Positions 35,644-45,509 of a stretch of DNA of 64,000 nt are shown here, piece by piece. Under the pieces are notes generated by a model. That model had not been told where the DNA came from. It worked only from the letters and a program-made list of their open reading frames with translations, and searched no databases. Position 1 is the stretch's first letter. Each line of letters opens with the position of its first letter. The translations under genes were made by a program, and so were the position numbers. The DNA is from Acidimicrobiia bacterium (lineage in GTDB: Bacteria; Acidobacteriota; Terriglobia; Bryobacterales; Bryobacteraceae), in assembly GCA_016871315.1 (NCBI GenBank), contig VFZE01000021.1, forward strand, positions 1 through 64,000, given 5' to 3'.

Positions 35644-36591
35644 CTATCTCCTCTGTGCGGCCATCAACTCCTCAACCTCGGCCAGCGTCGGCATCGCCTC
35701 CGAACAGCTAAGCCTGCTGACCACGATCGCCGCGGCTGCGTTGCCGTGGTGCAGCGCCTCAACGACAGGCATGCCCTTCACCAGTCCGTAGAGGAACCCG
35801 GACGCGAACCCGTCACCGGCGCCAATGGTCGACACTACTTCCACTCTATACGGTGGCAGGAAGATATCTTCCACCCCTTGGTACACACGGGTGCCCTGAT
35901 CGCCCAGTTTCGAGACCAGCATCGGCACACCCGCTTTGCGCAGCCGGCTGACCGCCGCATCCAGCGCCGCCTCACCGGCCACCAGTTTCAGCTCCACATC
36001 ATTGCCGATCAGCACATCGATAAACGGCAAGGCAAGCCGCACCGCTAACCCCGCCTCTTCCGGTGAACGCCACGACATGCTGCGGTAATCCACGTCCAGC
36101 ACCACCTGGCAACCGGCCGATTTGGCCCTCTCCAGGGCCCGATACGTCGACTCGCGCGAAGGCGACGCACACAACGAGGTCCCATTGGTGATGAACATCT
36201 TCGCCGATGCCAGATAACCGAGATCCTCCTCCCGAAGATCCACGCGCGTGTCGGCCGGATCGTGCCGGTAAAAAACCTGCGGGAACTTGTCGGGCGGCGA
36301 CACCTCCGTCACCGCCAGCGAAGGCAGGTAGCCGTTCACACGCTGGACCCGGCTCACGTCCACCTTCTCTTGCCGCAGAAACTCCACCAGAAAATCGCTC
36401 AAGCTGTCCGCGCCCAGGGCGGACGCGATGCCGGCGCGCGCCCCCAACCGCGATAGACCGACGGCCATGTTCGCGCTGGATCCGCCCAGGTAGCGTGAGA
36501 ATCGCCGCACACGCGCCAGAGGAACGTGCGGTTCCTCGGACATCAGATCGTAGCCTATGCGCCCGAGGATCGAAACATCAAGGCCGCTCAC
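35644..36591 (-). CDS. iolC: IolC, 5-dehydro-2-deoxygluconokinase (PfkB family)
   Basis: A 315-aa PfkB carbohydrate kinase with GGSSANMAVGLSRLG near residue 36 and the catalytic GAGDGFASGF near 260. In the inositol pathway IolC phosphorylates 5-keto-2-deoxy-D-gluconate. Assignment as IolC rather than a generic PfkB kinase relies on its place between iolD and the end of the iol operon; its GTG start overlaps the iolD stop. No aldolase (IolJ) gene is present here. Confidence 0.88.
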   Translation of the reverse strand: MSGLDVSILGRIGYDLMSEEPHVPLARVRRFSRYLGGSSANMAVGLSRLGARAGIASALGADSLSDFLVEFLRQEKVDVSRVQRVNGYLPSLAVTEVSPPDKFPQVFYRHDPADTRVDLREEDLGYLASAKMFITNGTSLCASPSRESTYRALERAKSAGCQVVLDVDYRSMSWRSPEEAGLAVRLALPFIDVLIGNDVELKLVAGEAALDAAVSRLRKAGVPMLVSKLGDQGTRVYQGVEDIFLPPYRVEVVSTIGAGDGFASGFLYGLVKGMPVVEALHHGNAAAAIVVSRLSCSEAMPTLAEVEELMAAQRR

Positions 36592-38441
36592 AGGAAGTAG
36601 CGCTCCTTCTTCCTTCCCTCTTCATAAGCCGCGCGAGCCCTCTGCACCGCCTCGCTCGAGGATACTTCCGCGATCGGCACGTCCCACCAGGATTCGTATC
36701 CGGGCACCTTCTCGTGGATGTCGGTCTCCACCACCACCACCGTGGTCTTCTTCGCTGCGCGCATTTCCTCGAGCGCCGTCCTCAGCTGCTCGCGCGTCGT
36801 GGCCCGCACCGTGTGGGCGCCCAGACTGGCCGCGTTGGCTACGTAGTCCACCGGGATCGGATCGCCCGCAAGCGACCCGCACTGGCGGTAGCGGTATTCC
36901 GTCCCGAACCCTTCGCTGCCGCAGGCCCGGCTCAAACCGCCGATACTCGAGAAGCCCCCATTGTCCACCACCACAATGTTCAGCTTGTAATTCTCCTGGA
37001 GGCTCGTCACGATTTCCTGCGCCATCATCAAGTACGACCCGTCCCCTACCATCACGTAAACCTCGCGCTCCGGATCGGCCATCTTGATCCCGAGCCCTCC
37101 GGCGATTTCATAACCCATCGTCGAATATCCGTACTCGAGATGGTAGCCCTTGGGATCGCGCGTGCGCCAAAGCTTGTGCAGGTCGCCTGGCATGCTGCCC
37201 GCGGCGCAGACCACCACGTCCTTCGCCGCGGAAACCGAGTTCACCACGCCGATCACCTCGCCCTGACTCATGGGCGGCCCGTGCTCTTTCGTGTAGATCC
37301 CCTCCACTTCGCGATCCCACTCCTGCCGGAATCTGTCGGCGCGGTCCCGATATTCGGCAGCCACATGGTAGCCACGCAACTGTTCGGCCAGTGCCTCCAG
37401 CGTCACCCGCGCATCGGCCACTAGCGCCAGGCCGCTATGCTTGAACGCATCGAACTCGGCCACGTTGATGTTGAAGAACCCCACGTCCGGGTTTTGAAAC
37501 GCCGTCTTGGAAGCCGTCGTGAAGTCGGAGTAGCGGGTCCCGATCCCGATCACCAGGTCCGCCTCCCGCGCCATGATGTTCGCCCCAGGCGTCCCCGTCA
37601 CTCCCATCGCGCCCAGCGACTGCGGATGGTCGTAGCGCAGCGCTCCCTTTCCCGCCTGCGTCTCCGCCACCGGGATGCCGGTCTGCGCCGCGAACCGCGC
37701 CAAAGCCTCCGTTGCCTCGGAATAGATCACGCCGCCGCCGGCGATGATCAACGGCCGTTGCGCCGAACGGATCATCTCCACGCCCTGCCGCAACACTTCC
37801 GCGTCACCGCGCGGCCGCGGCACCAGCCACACGCGCTGCTCGAAAAACTCCTCCGGGAATTTGAACGCCTCGGTCTGTACGTCCTGCGGCAGCGCCAGAG
37901 TCACGGCGCCGGTCTCCGCCGGGGAAGTCAGCACCCGCATCGCCTCCGGCAGCGCCGTTAACAGCTGCTCGGCGCGATAGATGCGGTCCCAGTAACGGCT
38001 CACCGGCTTGAAACAGTCGTTCACCGAAACATCCTGGCTCGCCCCGCTCTCCAGTTGCTGCAGCACTGGCGCCACGTTGCGCCTCGCGAAAATATCGCCA
38101 GGCAACAGCAGCACCGGAACGCGGTTGATGGTCGCCGCCGCCGCGCCCGTAATCATGTTCGTCGCGCCCGGCCCGATCGAGCTCGTGCAAACCAGCGTCC
38201 GCATGCGGTTGCTCATCTTGGCAAATGCCGCCGCGGTATGCACCATCGCCTGTTCGTTCCGGCAAAGGTAGTACCGAAAATCAGCATTCTCCTGCAACGC
38301 CTGCCCGATACCGGCGACATTGCCGTGTCCGAAGATCCCGAAACAGCCGGCAAAGAACGGCTGGCGGTTGCCGTCGCGGCTGCTTAGCTGGCTCTTCAGA
38401 AACTCAATCGTCGCCTGCGCCGCCGTACGCTTCCGAGTCAT
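36588..38441 (-). CDS. iolD: IolD, 3D-(3,5/4)-trihydroxycyclohexane-1,2-dione hydrolase
   Basis: A 617-aa thiamine-diphosphate enzyme of the IolD family. The ATG at 38441 is preferred over one 27 bp upstream because AGGAGGTG precedes it. FFAGCFGIFGHGNVAGIGQAL near residue 28, SSIGPGATNM near 85 and the TPP-binding VMVGDGSYLM near 455 are characteristic. It opens the ring of the trione-type intermediate to 5-deoxyglucuronate. The gene overlaps iolC by 4 bp and starts 17 bp after iolE ends. Confidence 0.95.
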   Translation of the reverse strand: MTRKRTAAQATIEFLKSQLSSRDGNRQPFFAGCFGIFGHGNVAGIGQALQENADFRYYLCRNEQAMVHTAAAFAKMSNRMRTLVCTSSIGPGATNMITGAAAATINRVPVLLLPGDIFARRNVAPVLQQLESGASQDVSVNDCFKPVSRYWDRIYRAEQLLTALPEAMRVLTSPAETGAVTLALPQDVQTEAFKFPEEFFEQRVWLVPRPRGDAEVLRQGVEMIRSAQRPLIIAGGGVIYSEATEALARFAAQTGIPVAETQAGKGALRYDHPQSLGAMGVTGTPGANIMAREADLVIGIGTRYSDFTTASKTAFQNPDVGFFNINVAEFDAFKHSGLALVADARVTLEALAEQLRGYHVAAEYRDRADRFRQEWDREVEGIYTKEHGPPMSQGEVIGVVNSVSAAKDVVVCAAGSMPGDLHKLWRTRDPKGYHLEYGYSTMGYEIAGGLGIKMADPEREVYVMVGDGSYLMMAQEIVTSLQENYKLNIVVVDNGGFSSIGGLSRACGSEGFGTEYRYRQCGSLAGDPIPVDYVANAASLGAHTVRATTREQLRTALEEMRAAKKTTVVVVETDIHEKVPGYESWWDVPIAEVSSSEAVQRARAAYEEGRKKERYFL

Positions 38442-38457
38442 CTCGTTCACCTCCTCG

Positions 38458-39336
38458 CTATATGCCAAACCGCCGCAGATACTCGCGGCTGGCGATGGCC
38501 GACCGCAACGGCTCGTCCTCTTTGTCCGGGCCCGCGGCGATATCCTGCTCCACCACCGCCCAGCCCTCGTATCCCATCGATTCCAGCTCCCGGAAGAACT
38601 CCGGGAACCGCACCAGGCCCTGGCCCAACGGACAGAAGACGCCTTCCTCGACGGCGTCGAAAAACGTCAATTTGTTTTTGCGTGCCGCGGCCAGCCCCTT
38701 CTTGCTCACATCCTTCAAGTGAAGATGCTCAATCCGCTTCCCATACTTGCGCACCGCTTCCACCGGATCACCCCCGCCATAAGCGTAATGCCCTGTATCC
38801 AGGCACAGCCCCACCGGCGCCAGATCCAGCAATCGTTCCACCTCCTCCGGCGTCTCAATGTAGGTGCCCGCATGATGGTGGAAGACGCAGCGGAGTCCGT
38901 AACGCGCCGCATCGCCCAAGGCCCGCAGCAGGTTCACGCGCGCCATTTCCCAGTCCGCCTCCGAAAAGGCAACTCCGGACTCTTGTGCGCGCCCCGCCAC
39001 ATCATCCCGTTCCGGCCAGATTGCGTCCGATAGGATGATGAACTCCGCTCCCGCTTCGCGCAGCGCGTGCGCCACCATCCGCATCGGCAGCAGATCCGCC
39101 TCCTCCTCCTTCAGCGCCACGGGCACGAAGGCGGAAACCATCGTCAAGGAGCGGTCGTTCAGCTCCTTACGTAGCTCCTCGGAATCGGTCGGCAGGTAGC
39201 CGTATGGTCCCAGCTCGGTCCCTGTGTAGCCGGCCTGCGCCAGCTCATTCAGAAAGACCTTCGGATCGGGACGCCGCCTGGCGCCGATCTCCATGATCCC
39301 CCAGCTCACCGGTGCGTTGGCGATCGATATCTTCAT
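38458..39336 (-). CDS. iolE: IolE, myo-inosose-2 dehydratase
   Basis: A 292-aa TIM-barrel protein beginning MKISIANAPVSWGIMEIGA, a near-diagnostic IolE start; the ATG at 39336 overlaps the iolB stop. HHHAGTYIETPEEVERLLD and CLDTGHYAYGGGDPVE near residues 150-190 supply metal-binding residues. It dehydrates 2-keto-myo-inositol to the trihydroxycyclohexanedione used by IolD. Gene order iolB-iolE-iolD-iolC supports the call. Confidence 0.95.
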   Translation of the reverse strand: MKISIANAPVSWGIMEIGARRRPDPKVFLNELAQAGYTGTELGPYGYLPTDSEELRKELNDRSLTMVSAFVPVALKEEEADLLPMRMVAHALREAGAEFIILSDAIWPERDDVAGRAQESGVAFSEADWEMARVNLLRALGDAARYGLRCVFHHHAGTYIETPEEVERLLDLAPVGLCLDTGHYAYGGGDPVEAVRKYGKRIEHLHLKDVSKKGLAAARKNKLTFFDAVEEGVFCPLGQGLVRFPEFFRELESMGYEGWAVVEQDIAAGPDKEDEPLRSAIASREYLRRFGI

Positions 39337-40190
39337 GCGCCGTTTCCCTTCACCACTGGCACGCGCGGATCCTTTTCCCGCCACTCTCCCCTCACCCACG
39401 CATAGTCGGGATCGTCGGTCGCCGCCATCGAGCGCGCCGAACCCGCCAGAACATTCAGGTAGTAACAGTCATAGCCGTGAGCGGCGACAACAGGATGGTA
39501 GCCCTCCGGTATCAGAATCACCTGGTTGTCCCGCACCGTGATCGTCTCATCGCGCCGCCCGTCCTTGGTATAGACGCGCTGTATCGCGTAACCTTCCGGC
39601 TTCGAAATCTTGTAGTAATAAATCTCATCCAGATCCGCCTCCTGCGGCATTTTGTGCTGATCATGCTTGTGCGGCGGATACGAAGACCAGTTGCCGCTCG
39701 GCGTGTAGACCTCCACGATCAGTATCCGGTCCGCCGGAAACTCCGGTTTGACGATGTGGTTGATCTGCCGCGTCGCGTTTCCGCCGCCCCTCACTTCCAC
39801 CTCCACCATCGACGGCAAAATCACCTGAGCCGGGAATTGCTGTTCCGACCGCGCCCCGCAGATCGCCACTTCGCTGAACGCCGTTAGCGATTCGATGACC
39901 ACTTCCCCGGCGCCCGACGGCAGGTACAACGCATGCGGCATTCCCGCGAACACATTCGCCCTTCCGCCCAGGCTCGGCCAGAACTGATTCCCGCACCGCA
40001 CGGACACTTGCCCGCCCAGCATCACCAGCACCAGTTCCTCGCCGGGCGAATAATGCCGGTGCTGCGCCGCATGCGGCAACCGCACCACGCGCAGCGAGAT
40101 CGTCTCCCAACCCGCGGCCTTCTGCGTAACGTTCACGATCTCTCCGCCGCCCGCGGGTGCCGGCAAAGGTCTCATGAGAAGCGAACTCAT
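39333..40190 (-). CDS. iolB: IolB, 5-deoxy-glucuronate isomerase
   Basis: A 285-aa bicupin protein. The metal-binding SSYPPHKHD near residue 177 and DEIYYYKISKPEGYAIQRVY near 195 are hallmarks of IolB. It isomerises 5-deoxyglucuronate to 5-keto-2-deoxygluconate, the substrate of IolC. It overlaps the neighbouring genes by 4 bp at each end. Confidence 0.95.
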   Translation of the reverse strand: MSSLLMRPLPAPAGGGEIVNVTQKAAGWETISLRVVRLPHAAQHRHYSPGEELVLVMLGGQVSVRCGNQFWPSLGGRANVFAGMPHALYLPSGAGEVVIESLTAFSEVAICGARSEQQFPAQVILPSMVEVEVRGGGNATRQINHIVKPEFPADRILIVEVYTPSGNWSSYPPHKHDQHKMPQEADLDEIYYYKISKPEGYAIQRVYTKDGRRDETITVRDNQVILIPEGYHPVVAAHGYDCYYLNVLAGSARSMAATDDPDYAWVRGEWREKDPRVPVVKGNGA

Positions 40191-41146
40191 ATGCTCACCG
40201 TTTTTCCTGTCCTCGCGCTTTCATAAATTGCCATCGCCATCCGCACCGACGCCGCGCCATCGGCCGCCGTCACCGCCGCTGGCTTGCCCTGCTCGATCGA
40301 ATCCAGAAACAGCCGGTCCTCGGTCACGTAGCCCCAGCGCTGCTCCCATGGCAGATGGCGGTACTCGCTCGATTCCACCGCGCCCGTCAAACTGGTTGCG
40401 ATCAGCACGCGGTCCATCTCCTCCGTCGCCAAAGTCGTGTGTTTCGCGTACACCTCCACGCGCTCAAACGGAAACGCCCACCCCGTGTACGCCACCGAAC
40501 GGAATGTCGCCGTGCGCCCGGAAGCGAACCGGAAGATCGCGTGAAACGTGTCCAGCGTCGGATACACCAGGCTTTCGGCCACCGCCGTAATCGCCGTCAC
40601 TTCGCCCATCAGAAACCGCGCCATATCGAATATGTGGATCGGCGTCTCGAACAGGTAGCCGCCCGTCACCCCATCATCGGAGGTCCATGGCGGATTCTCC
40701 AGCTCGCCACGGTTCATCTTGAAGTCCGCGCCCAGCGCCGGCGTCTTTTCCAATCCCCGTTTCACCGCCTCGTACACCGGCGCAAACCGCCGGTTGTGCC
40801 CTACCTGAAAAACCTTGCCCGATTGCGCCGCCGCCTGCTCGATCGCCGAGGCATCCTCGACAGTCACCGCCATCGGCTTCTCGCAAAAGACATGCTTGCC
40901 CGCCGCGATCGCCTGCAAAGCCTGCGCCGCGTGCATCCGGTTCGGCGTCGTGATGTAGACCGCGTCGCAGCCCCCAATCAGTGCTTCCATCGAATCGAAC
41001 ACCGGCGCGCCAGAGGCCTTCGCACGCTCCGCGGAAACATCATAAACACCGGCGATCCGCGCCCGCGCATCCTTCGACAACACGCGCATATGCGTCGAGG
41101 CGATGTTGCCCGCCCCCAGGAAACCAATGCGAATCACCGCGCTCAT
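40187..41146 (-). CDS. Gfo/Idh/MocA-family oxidoreductase (inositol-dehydrogenase-like)
   Basis: A 319-aa protein, starting at the ATG that overlaps the next gene's stop. The NAD(P)-binding GFLGAGNIASTHM is near residue 8, CEKPMAV near 92 and the active-site-type GGYLFETPIHIFDMARFL with conserved His near 178. Members next to iolB/E/D usually oxidise inositols or inosose epimers (IolG, IolX, IolW). Which isomer this one uses cannot be told from sequence alone. Confidence 0.85.
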   Translation of the reverse strand: MSAVIRIGFLGAGNIASTHMRVLSKDARARIAGVYDVSAERAKASGAPVFDSMEALIGGCDAVYITTPNRMHAAQALQAIAAGKHVFCEKPMAVTVEDASAIEQAAAQSGKVFQVGHNRRFAPVYEAVKRGLEKTPALGADFKMNRGELENPPWTSDDGVTGGYLFETPIHIFDMARFLMGEVTAITAVAESLVYPTLDTFHAIFRFASGRTATFRSVAYTGWAFPFERVEVYAKHTTLATEEMDRVLIATSLTGAVESSEYRHLPWEQRWGYVTEDRLFLDSIEQGKPAAVTAADGAASVRMAMAIYESARTGKTVSI

Positions 41147-42213
41147 CCGGCCACCTCCGCCCAGCGCCCTGTTTCGCAGGACTCCAGCGCCGCCTGCATC
41201 ACCGCCTGACATCGCACGCCGTCGTGCAGCGTCGGCGTCACGGCACGCCCTTTCCGTATCGAGTCCACAAACTGCACCGCCTGGTCATAACGGTATCCCC
41301 ACCGCGGCGGATGCGCTTGCACCTCGCGCGGCGAGCCCTCGATCTTGAGAAACTCCGCCGGCACCTCGCGCCGCGTCAGTCCGCGTTCGGGATTCCTTCC
41401 ATCCTCGCCCAACGCAACCTGCAATCCGCACGGGTCCTGAAGGCTGAATACCCCGCTGCCCTCCGAGCCGTAAACCTCGATGAACATCTCTTCCGTGATC
41501 CCCGCCCCGCGCCCCGGACAGATCCGCGAGATCTCCACTGTTCCGCAAGCGCCTTCCTCCAGCCTCGCCAGGAACGCGATCCAATCCTCCACGTCCGACG
41601 AAGGATCCTCCCGGAACCGCCTCTGCGCTGCCGTCAGTCCCGCGATCTCGCCCGCCGTAAACCGGATCAAATGGATCAGGTGCGATCCGATATCGGCCAG
41701 CACGCCTGAACCGGCAAACTCCCGCGAGGAGCGCCAACCCAGCAAGTGCGTCGACAGCGCCATCAGATACGCCGCACGCACGCTGCGGATCCGCCCAAGC
41801 GCGCCCGACTTCACCAGGTGCCGCAAGTAGTTCACCGCTGGAGTGAACTGATACGTGAACGCCGTCATATGCACCACGCCGGCCTGCTCCACCGCCTCCA
41901 GCATCCCTCGCGCCTCCTCCAAGTTCAGCGCCAGCGGCTTTTCACACAGAATATGCTTGCCCGCCGCCGCCGCCTCACGCACGATCTCCGCATGCGTATG
42001 GTTCGGCGAAGCGATCACTACCGCGTCCACGCCGGATGCCAGCAATTCCTGGTAGTCTTCAAATCGCGCCGCGACCCCCGTCGCCTCCGCGGCCTTTGCG
42101 TCGCGGTCGCATACCGCGGTTACTTCCACGCCTTCGCACAACTGGAAGCCCGGCAGATGTATCCCGCGTGCCGCCGATCCGGCTCCGATCAGCCCAATGC
42201 GAATCCTCTTCAC
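41143..42213 (-). CDS. Gfo/Idh/MocA-family oxidoreductase, second member
   Basis: A 356-aa paralogue of the downstream oxidoreductase with GLIGAGSAARGIHLPGF near residue 7, CEKPLALN near 91 and GVLADIGSHLIHLIRF near 175. It is longer than its neighbour by about 37 residues in the C-terminal substrate domain. The pair together with a zinc dehydrogenase in one operon suggests use of more than one inositol stereoisomer. It overlaps both neighbours by 4 bp. Confidence 0.85.
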   Translation of the reverse strand: MKRIRIGLIGAGSAARGIHLPGFQLCEGVEVTAVCDRDAKAAEATGVAARFEDYQELLASGVDAVVIASPNHTHAEIVREAAAAGKHILCEKPLALNLEEARGMLEAVEQAGVVHMTAFTYQFTPAVNYLRHLVKSGALGRIRSVRAAYLMALSTHLLGWRSSREFAGSGVLADIGSHLIHLIRFTAGEIAGLTAAQRRFREDPSSDVEDWIAFLARLEEGACGTVEISRICPGRGAGITEEMFIEVYGSEGSGVFSLQDPCGLQVALGEDGRNPERGLTRREVPAEFLKIEGSPREVQAHPPRWGYRYDQAVQFVDSIRKGRAVTPTLHDGVRCQAVMQAALESCETGRWAEVAG

Positions 42214-43229
42214 GGCTCCACCACCACCTTGATCGCCTTGCCCGCCCGCATTGCCTCCAGCCCCTCTTGTATCTGATCCAGACGCAGCCGGTGCGTCACC
42301 AGCTTCTCCAGCGGCAGCCTCCCCGACTCCAGCAGCCGCGCCACTTTCGGGAAACTCGTCTGCTGGATGAAGGAGCCGATGATCGTCACCTGGTTTCTCG
42401 TAATCCCATACTGGTTTACGCTCCGCTCCCCATGCAGGTTCATCCCGAATAACAGCACCCTTCCGCCGCGCCGCACCAGCTCCAACGCCTCCGGCAGCAG
42501 CGTTCCCGCCGCATCAATGACCACATCGGCGCCCACTTCGGTCTCTTTCTCCACCGCCGCCTTTACATCCTCCGCGCGCGGATCCAGCACCCGATCCGCT
42601 CCCAGCGCCTCCGCCTGCTTCCGCCGGAATTCCACCGGCTCCACCAGAAACACGCGCCCCGCCCCGGCCATTTGAAACAGCATCAAGAACATCAACCCGA
42701 TCGGTCCGCCGCCTAGAATCACCACGCTCTCCCCGGGCGTCAGCCGCGCCTGTTCAAAGGCGTGCAGCACGCAGGAAAGCGGTTCGGCCAGCGTTGCCCG
42801 CTCCGGCGGCACCTCGTTTGCGATCCTGTGCAGCGCCCGCAGCGGAGCCACGTTGTACCGCGCCAGTCCCCCGTGCCGGAAGATCCCCAGCGTCGTCATA
42901 TTCTGGCATGAGTTGGTCAGCCCCAAGCGGCAATAGCGGCACAAGCCGCAGGTAAGGTTCGGATCAATCGCCACGCGGTCGCCCTTGTTCAGATGCCGGT
43001 TCGCGTCACCGGCATCGGCAACGGTCGCCACGTACTCGTGCCCCAGAATGCTGCCCGCCGTGGCCGGATGTCCCGGCGGCACCGACAGAATATGAATATC
43101 GGTCCCGCAGATGCTCGCCCGGTTCACCTCCAGCAGCACATCGTCATCGGACTCGATCCGCGGCGCCGCCACCTCCTCCACCGCATACTGCCCCTCGCCG
43201 CGAAACACCAACGCCTGCATCGTCGCCAT
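42210..43229 (-). CDS. Zinc-dependent alcohol dehydrogenase (medium-chain family)
   Basis: A 339-aa medium-chain dehydrogenase. Catalytic zinc ligands are in the C-G-T-D-I and GHEYVA segments near residues 40-65, the structural zinc cysteines in CGLCRYCRLGLTNSC near 95-109, and the NAD(P) fold in GGGPIGLMFL near 172. It is of sorbitol/threonine dehydrogenase type. Within this operon it may oxidise an inositol or sugar alcohol, in parallel with the Gfo/Idh enzymes. It overlaps neighbours by 4 bp and 1 bp. Confidence 0.87.
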   Translation of the reverse strand: MATMQALVFRGEGQYAVEEVAAPRIESDDDVLLEVNRASICGTDIHILSVPPGHPATAGSILGHEYVATVADAGDANRHLNKGDRVAIDPNLTCGLCRYCRLGLTNSCQNMTTLGIFRHGGLARYNVAPLRALHRIANEVPPERATLAEPLSCVLHAFEQARLTPGESVVILGGGPIGLMFLMLFQMAGAGRVFLVEPVEFRRKQAEALGADRVLDPRAEDVKAAVEKETEVGADVVIDAAGTLLPEALELVRRGGRVLLFGMNLHGERSVNQYGITRNQVTIIGSFIQQTSFPKVARLLESGRLPLEKLVTHRLRLDQIQEGLEAMRAGKAIKVVVEP

Positions 43230-44014
43230 TACGAGAATATCCTCCGTGCGGCTTCCGCCGCCTCCGCGCTGCCGCCGGATGGAGAGAACTCCATTCCGAC
43301 CGCGCCCGTGTAGTTCAGTCTCTTCAGTGCCGCCGCGAAACCGGCGTAATCGATCTCTCCGCTACCCGGCTCATGACGCCCCGGCATGTCCGCCGCATGG
43401 ATATGCCCGATCAACTCCAGGTTGCCGCTCACCACGGAAGTCACATCTTCTCCCATCATCGCCATGTGGTAGGCGTCGTACAGCAGCCGCGCCTCCGGCA
43501 CATTCACTTTCCGGACCAGATCGAATCCGGCGGCCGAATTATCCAGGAAATAGCGCGGATGATCCAATCGCGTGTTCAGCGGCTCCAAGGCCATCGTCAC
43601 GCCTGAGCCGCGCGCAAGCGACGCTGCTTCCCCTAGCGACACCGCGGCCGCCTCCATCTTGTCGCTCGCGGAAAGATTCTCCGGCAGCGCCGCGGCCGAG
43701 CCGTCCTCCAGCAGCCGGTCGGTCAGCAGCATCAGGCAGCGTGCGCCCACTTTCCGCGCCGCTTCGAGCGACTCCCGTATCTCCTCGCGAAAACCCGCCA
43801 GATCGGCCGGATTCGCCATCGTATGCCGCCGGTTGCCGCTGAAGGCCGCCACTGGAAGCCCAACGCCGCGCGTCACAGCAGCAACCTCCGCGAGATCCTT
43901 GTTCCGCCAGTCCCAAAACTCAATCGCTTCGTAGCCGGCCGCCGCCGCCGCGCGGATGCGTTCGCAAAACGGAAGCTCGCCGTAGATCATCTCCAGACAC
44001 AGGGAACGGATCAT
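43229..44014 (-). CDS. Hydroxypyruvate-isomerase-like TIM-barrel sugar isomerase
   Basis: A 261-aa xylose-isomerase-like TIM-barrel protein (AP endonuclease 2 family) with LEPLNTRLDHPRYFL near residue 141, LLYDAYHMAMM near 173 and HIHAADMPGRHEPG near 203 supplying metal-binding His/Glu residues. The family includes hydroxypyruvate isomerase (Hyi) and the inosose isomerase IolI. In an inositol operon IolI-like inosose epimerisation is a reasonable guess, but the sequence looks closer to Hyi-type proteins. Confidence 0.8.
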   Translation of the reverse strand: MIRSLCLEMIYGELPFCERIRAAAAAGYEAIEFWDWRNKDLAEVAAVTRGVGLPVAAFSGNRRHTMANPADLAGFREEIRESLEAARKVGARCLMLLTDRLLEDGSAAALPENLSASDKMEAAAVSLGEAASLARGSGVTMALEPLNTRLDHPRYFLDNSAAGFDLVRKVNVPEARLLYDAYHMAMMGEDVTSVVSGNLELIGHIHAADMPGRHEPGSGEIDYAGFAAALKRLNYTGAVGMEFSPSGGSAEAAEAARRIFS

Positions 44015-44021
44015 CGCAGGC

Positions 44022-45500
44022 TCAGAACTTCCGTGACCATTCCGCCGGCCAGCGTTCCACTACCACCTTCTTGTCCGTGAAGAACTCGATCGCATCGCGG
44101 CCCTGCCCATGCAGCGTGCCCAGGAAACTGTCCTTCCAGCCGCTGAACGGAAAGTAAGCCATCGGCGCCGCCACGCCGATGTTGATGCCCACGTTGCCTG
44201 TGGAAACTTCATACCGGAACTTGCGCGCGTGCACGCCGCTGGTCGTAAAGATCGACGAGGCGTTGCCGTAAGGATTGCTGTTGATCAAATGAATCGCCTG
44301 GTCCAGGTCATCGGCATGCGCCAGTGTCAGCACCGGGCCGAAAATCTCCGTTCCCGCCAGCGCGCCGTTCACCGAACCGCCGTCCAGAATGGTTGGTCCG
44401 ATAAAATTGCCGGACTCGTAGCCCGGGATTCGCGCCGCACGTCCGTCCAGCACCACCTTGGCCCCTTCCTTGGCGCCCTGTTCAATGCACTGTGCAATGC
44501 GATTCTTGCTTTCCGGCGTGATTACCGGCCCCATCTGCGAACCGGGATCCAGCCCGTAGCCCACCTTCAGCGTCGAAGCCATGCCCGTGATCGCGTCGCG
44601 GAAGCGGCCCTGCGCCTCGCCGACGGTCACCGCCACCGATACCGCCAGGCAACGCTGGCCCGCGCAGCCAAACGCGCTGTCGCTCACGATCTTCGTCGTC
44701 ATCTCCAGATCCGCATCCGGCATCACCACAACGTGATTCTTCGCCCCGCCCTGGCACTGCACACGCTTGCCGTTGGCCGAGCCGCGCGTATAAATGTGCC
44801 GCGCCACCGCCGTCGATCCGACAAAGCTGATCGACTTCACCGCCGGGTGATCCAGCAGCGCATCCACCGTCGCCCTGCCGCCGTTCACCAGGCTCACTAC
44901 TCCCGCGGGCAAGCCCGTCTGTTCCAGCAGCGCGAAGATTTTTTGCATCGTCAGCGGAACACGCTCGCTCGGTTTCACGATCATCGTGTTGCCGCAGGCG
45001 ATCGCGTACGGCAAAAACCAAAACGCGATCATCCCGGGAAAATTGAACGGCACGATGCACGCCGTAACCCCAATCGGCTGCCGGATCATCAGCTCATCGA
45101 TCCCCGGCGCGATGTCCTCCAGGTTATAACCCTGCATCAGCGTCGGAATCCCGCAGGCCACTTCGATATTCTCCAGCGCCCGCTGCATCTCCGCGCGCGA
45201 TTCGCCAAGTGTCTTGCCGTTTTCCTCCGTGATCGTGCGGGCGATTTCGTCCATGTTGTCCAGCAGCAGCTGGCGCAGCTTGAACAGATATTGAATCCTC
45301 TCCTGCGGCGGCACGCGCCGCCACGTGCGATACGCCGCCTCCGCCGCCTGCACGGCGGCGTCCACTTCCGAGGCCGGGCTAAGTGGAACCTTCGCCAGCA
45401 CCGCCGCGGTTGCCGGATTGACGACGTCCAGAGCCTCGGTCGCCGCAGACGGCGTCCAGACGCTATTGATGAAGTTGGGAATGGGGCTGAGTGAAGCCAT
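44022..45500 (-). CDS. iolA: Methylmalonate-semialdehyde dehydrogenase (acylating), IolA/MmsA
   Basis: A 492-aa aldehyde dehydrogenase of the MmsA subgroup. Catalytic Cys is in [14 protein letters not shown] near residue 284, the NAD-binding region is [15 protein letters not shown] near 226, and CQGGAKNH near 250 is characteristic of MmsA. It converts malonate semialdehyde (or methylmalonate semialdehyde) to acetyl-CoA (propionyl-CoA), the last step of inositol breakdown. It is the first structural gene after the LacI regulator, with a 9-bp gap. Confidence 0.93.
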   Translation of the reverse strand: MASLSPIPNFINSVWTPSAATEALDVVNPATAAVLAKVPLSPASEVDAAVQAAEAAYRTWRRVPPQERIQYLFKLRQLLLDNMDEIARTITEENGKTLGESRAEMQRALENIEVACGIPTLMQGYNLEDIAPGIDELMIRQPIGVTACIVPFNFPGMIAFWFLPYAIACGNTMIVKPSERVPLTMQKIFALLEQTGLPAGVVSLVNGGRATVDALLDHPAVKSISFVGSTAVARHIYTRGSANGKRVQCQGGAKNHVVVMPDADLEMTTKIVSDSAFGCAGQRCLAVSVAVTVGEAQGRFRDAITGMASTLKVGYGLDPGSQMGPVITPESKNRIAQCIEQGAKEGAKVVLDGRAARIPGYESGNFIGPTILDGGSVNGALAGTEIFGPVLTLAHADDLDQAIHLINSNPYGNASSIFTTSGVHARKFRYEVSTGNVGINIGVAAPMAYFPFSGWKDSFLGTLHGQGRDAIEFFTDKKVVVERWPAEWSRKF

Positions 45501-45509
45501 ATGGAGTCC